Origin: Mycobacterium sp.
GTDB taxonomy: Bacteria; Actinomycetota; Actinomycetes; Mycobacteriales; Mycobacteriaceae
NCBI GenBank assembly: GCA_018500005.2
Contig: JAHBAP020000460.1
Span: forward strand, 1 to 12,175
Reading direction: 5' to 3'
Length of the DNA stretch: 12,175 nt
Part shown: piece by piece, positions 11,720-12,175 of the stretch
Numbering within the stretch: position 1 is the first letter of the stretch
Layout of the letters: each line of letters opens with the position of its first letter
Translations under genes and position numbers: made by a program
The notes under the pieces: model-generated
What the model was told of the DNA's origin: nothing
The model's database searches: none
Seen by the model: the letters and a program-made list of their open reading frames with translations, nothing else

Positions 11720-12175
11720 TTACTTGGGCTCGATCACGATGCCGTCGTCGTAATAGGACACCGCCGTGCGGATCTTCTCGTAATCCTTGCCGGTCTCGAG
11801 ATACTGACCCTTGACGGCACGTTCGGCTGCCTTGGCCCACCTGTCCGGCCAGTACCCGAGTCCGTATCCGTGCCAGGGCTTGTGCGGTGTCAGCGGGGGC
11901 AGGTTGAGTTCGTCTTCCCAGATCTTCTTGGCGTTGTCCATGAACTCCTTGGTCGGCAGCGCCACCGGCGGGTAGGCCCAGTTTCGGGTGGCGTCGATCA
12001 TGATCTGCGAACCACCGAGTCCGTCGGGGTAGGTGCGATCGGTGAACGACGCTTCGACCGGTGCGCCGGAAGGGTCCAGATCGGTATTGCGGCCGCGCGG
12101 GATCTGAACGTCCTGGTGCGGCTGCCCCCGCCAGGACAACGCCCACATCACACTCTGGAGGTCGTTGCTGTCGAT
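11720..12175 (-). CDS. ubiD: UbiD-family prenyl-FMN-dependent decarboxylase, C-terminal part
   Basis: The C-terminal 151 residues of a UbiD-family enzyme, which reversibly decarboxylates aromatic, heteroaromatic or alpha,beta-unsaturated acids using prenylated FMN. The visible part starts at the conserved DSNDLQSVMWALSWRG segment, followed by DVQIPRGRNTDLDPS, a MIDATRNWAYPPVALP block, and a tail WHGYGLGYWPD...GKDYEKI characteristic of the family. The frame is open through the window edge, so the N-terminus with the Glu-Arg-Glu catalytic network lies outside. GTG and ATG codons just inside the edge are internal, not starts. It is the most upstream gene seen of a unit with the SRPBCC, ubiX and TIGR02444 genes. 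The substrate cannot be inferred; by resemblance an aromatic or pyrrole-type carboxylate is possible. Confidence 0.92.
   Translation of the reverse strand: MDSNDLQSVMWALSWRGQPHQDVQIPRGRNTDLDPSGAPVEASFTDRTYPDGLGGSQIMIDATRNWAYPPVALPTKEFMDNAKKIWEDELNLPPLTPHKPWHGYGLGYWPDRWAKAAERAVKGQYLETGKDYEKIRTAVSYYDDGIVIEPK

Overview
The window looks like a chromosomal segment of a high-GC actinobacterium, most likely an environmental mycobacterium (Mycolicibacterium-like). The support is strongly GC-biased third codon positions, frequent GTG and TTG starts behind GGAGG-type ribosome binding sites, a lipobox lipoprotein, and a secretion signal containing the YVGRVGSLAVALGIG pattern that I recall from many exported mycobacterial proteins. 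No rRNA, tRNA, CRISPR array, transposase or phage gene is visible.

Layout. (1) Positions 1-2812, minus strand: an FKBP-type prolyl isomerase lipoprotein, a stand-alone TrpB2-type tryptophan synthase beta chain, a short-chain dehydrogenase very close to 7-alpha-hydroxysteroid dehydrogenase HdhA, and the first codons of another gene, probably one operon. (2) Positions 2813-2993: a divergent control region with two inverted repeats. (3) Positions 2994-6464, plus strand: two tandem paralogous secreted GH16 glycoside hydrolases, each with a carbohydrate-binding-like module and a different N-terminus; the second starts with a strikingly histidine-rich extension. (4) Positions 6469-9869, minus strand: a thiocyanate hydrolase (SCNase) operon. 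It has a fused beta-alpha subunit, the cobalt-binding gamma subunit, a P15K-like maturation protein, and a NiCoT cobalt/nickel permease whose C-terminus carries a second P15K-like domain. (5) Positions 9870-10195: a leader region with an AT-rich stretch and a doubtful small ORF. (6) Positions 10196-12175, minus strand: TIGR02444-family protein, UbiX flavin prenyltransferase, an SRPBCC protein and the C-terminal part of a UbiD-family decarboxylase, tightly packed.

How the parts work together. The SCNase block forms a plausible self-contained unit: the permease imports cobalt, one or both P15K-like modules help load it and oxidise the cysteine claw, and the enzyme converts thiocyanate to carbonyl sulfide and ammonia. 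The UbiX/UbiD block is a prenylated-FMN decarboxylase module; nothing in the sequence ties it to thiocyanate beyond adjacency and shared orientation. The most novel points are the permease-P15K fusion, the beta-alpha subunit fusion, the Cys-Ala-Leu-Cys-Ser-Cys claw, and an apparent ATA start codon for the TIGR02444 gene.
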